Shown here: piece by piece, positions 16,466 through 16,987 of the stretch
How positions within the stretch are numbered: position 1 is the first letter of the stretch
Layout: each line of letters starts with the position of its first letter
Assembly (NCBI GenBank): GCA_034435615.1
Contig: DAOTWZ010000070.1
Span: forward strand, 1 to 16,987
DNA length: 16,987 nucleotides
Direction: 5' to 3'
Source: H17-190 sp034435615
Lineage (GTDB): Bacteria > Chloroflexota > Dehalococcoidia > SM23-28-2 > HRBIN24
Notes under the pieces: generated by a model
Databases searched by the model: none
Seen by the model: only the letters and a program-made list of their open reading frames with translations
Told to the model about the DNA's origin: nothing
Made by a program: the position numbers and the translations under genes

Positions 16466-16948
16466 ATGCTGCGTCGCCCCCCCGCTCTCCTTCTGGCCTC
16501 TCTGGCCCTGGGCCTGACCACCGCCCTTCTCCTGGGCGGACGTCGGTTGCGGGTGGTGGGCTGGAGCATGTATCCCCTCCTCCGCCACGGGGAGCTGGTG
16601 CTGGCGGAGTCCCTGAGCTATCGGCTGCGACGGCCCCGGCGGGGCGAGGTGGTGCTGGCCAGAGCGGGGGGCCGCCTCTATCTCAAGCGGGTGGTCGCCG
16701 TCCCGGGAGACGTGGTGGCGGTGGCGGGGGGAAGGGTGTGGGTGAACGGGGAGCCGCTCCCCCGCACCGGCGCCCAGGGGCCAGCGCCCCCCGGACGGGC
16801 CCTGGGCGCCGATGACTACTTCCTCCTGAGCGAGTCTCCAGACCTGGGGACGGACAGCCGCCACCTGGGCCCGGTGCGTCGGCGGGACGTCCTGGCCCGG
16901 GCGCGGCTGGCCCTCTCGACCGGCCGGCGGCCCCGCTGGCTCCCCTAG
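16466..16948 (+). CDS. sodX: Nickel-type superoxide dismutase maturation protease (SodX, S26 signal peptidase family)
   Basis: This membrane-anchored S26-type serine peptidase is expected to cut the NiSOD leader so the Ni-binding His is exposed. The 160-residue product has one N-terminal membrane segment (about 6-24) and the S26 motifs: S34 in GWSMYPLL as the nucleophile, K74 in LYLKRVVAVPGD as the general base, and the C-terminal DSRHLGPV box at 130-137. It is shorter than general type I signal peptidases, as expected for SodX. A GAGGAG site lies just before the ATG. Its divergent placement next to sodN is the typical sodN-sodX linkage and makes the specific call much stronger than a generic signal peptidase. 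Confidence 0.93.
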   Translation: MLRRPPALLLASLALGLTTALLLGGRRLRVVGWSMYPLLRHGELVLAESLSYRLRRPRRGEVVLARAGGRLYLKRVVAVPGDVVAVAGGRVWVNGEPLPRTGAQGPAPPGRALGADDYFLLSESPDLGTDSRHLGPVRRRDVLARARLALSTGRRPRWLP

Positions 16949-16952
16949 ACGC

Positions 16953-16987
16953 GCCCGGTCGGGCTGCGCCAGGCCCCTGGTGGCGCA
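16953..16987 (+). terminator. Tandem hairpins after sodX, cut by the window end
   Basis: GCCCG (16953-16957) pairs with CGGGC (16960-16964) across only two bases, so it would need to open to form a loop. TGCGCCA (16965-16971) pairs with TGGCGCA (16981-16987) over a 9-nt loop. The window stops at the last base of the second stem, so any U tract is out of sight. Confidence 0.35.

Overview
The window is about 17 kb of very GC-rich bacterial DNA, densely coded on both strands, with short intergenic gaps and mostly unlinked housekeeping or metabolic genes. The gene mix suggests an aerobic or facultative member of the Chloroflexota (for example a Dehalococcoidia-related lineage): a nickel superoxide dismutase with its protease, a stand-alone LigD-type polymerase, a split B12-dependent acyl-CoA mutase, and NuoI and NuoG. 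That assignment is inferred from gene content and composition; there is no rRNA or marker phylogeny here. The isoleucine codon ATA is used often despite the GC content.

Layout, left to right. (1) Positions 180-3631, plus strand: uvrA, preceded by a good promoter, then an unrecognised basic protein gene, closed by two tandem GC hairpins. (2) 3733-4467: prepilin peptidase. (3) 4521-5669: acyl-CoA dehydrogenase, with a promoter that leaves almost no leader. (4) 5766-6671: LigD-type polymerase domain protein. (5) 6688-8964, minus strand: a pyruvate-oxidase-like ThDP enzyme gene broken by one extra base in a G run, followed two bases later by a DoxX/YkgB-like membrane protein gene. (6) 8965-9459: a long divergent intergenic region holding a 20-bp perfect palindrome and a nested hairpin. 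(7) 9460-11461, plus: large subunit of a B12-dependent acyl-CoA mutase, whose substrate-contact residues are those of isobutyryl-CoA mutase rather than methylmalonyl-CoA mutase, then a small ABM-domain protein gene. (8) 11538-12377: an AHL-lactonase-like metallo-beta-lactamase-fold hydrolase with its own promoter. (9) 12425-15696, minus: nuoI-nuoG as a two-gene unit with its own promoter and a leader hairpin. (10) 15881-16948: sodN (minus) and sodX (plus), divergent.

Functional links visible in the window: NiSOD and its maturation protease form a clear pair. NuoI and the NuoG-like protein form an electron-transfer module of complex I or a related oxidoreductase; the NuoG-like protein keeps a formate-dehydrogenase-like Mo-domain fold but has lost the catalytic Cys/Sec-His pair, and it carries a second Cys motif next to the usual His-Cys cluster site. 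The acyl-CoA dehydrogenase and acyl-CoA mutase both fit branched-chain or short-chain acyl-CoA metabolism but are not in one operon. No mobile element, CRISPR array, tRNA or rRNA was seen. I found no clear new multi-gene system. The best leads are the nested intergenic structure, the frameshifted oxidase, the mutase specificity residues and the unusual NuoG.
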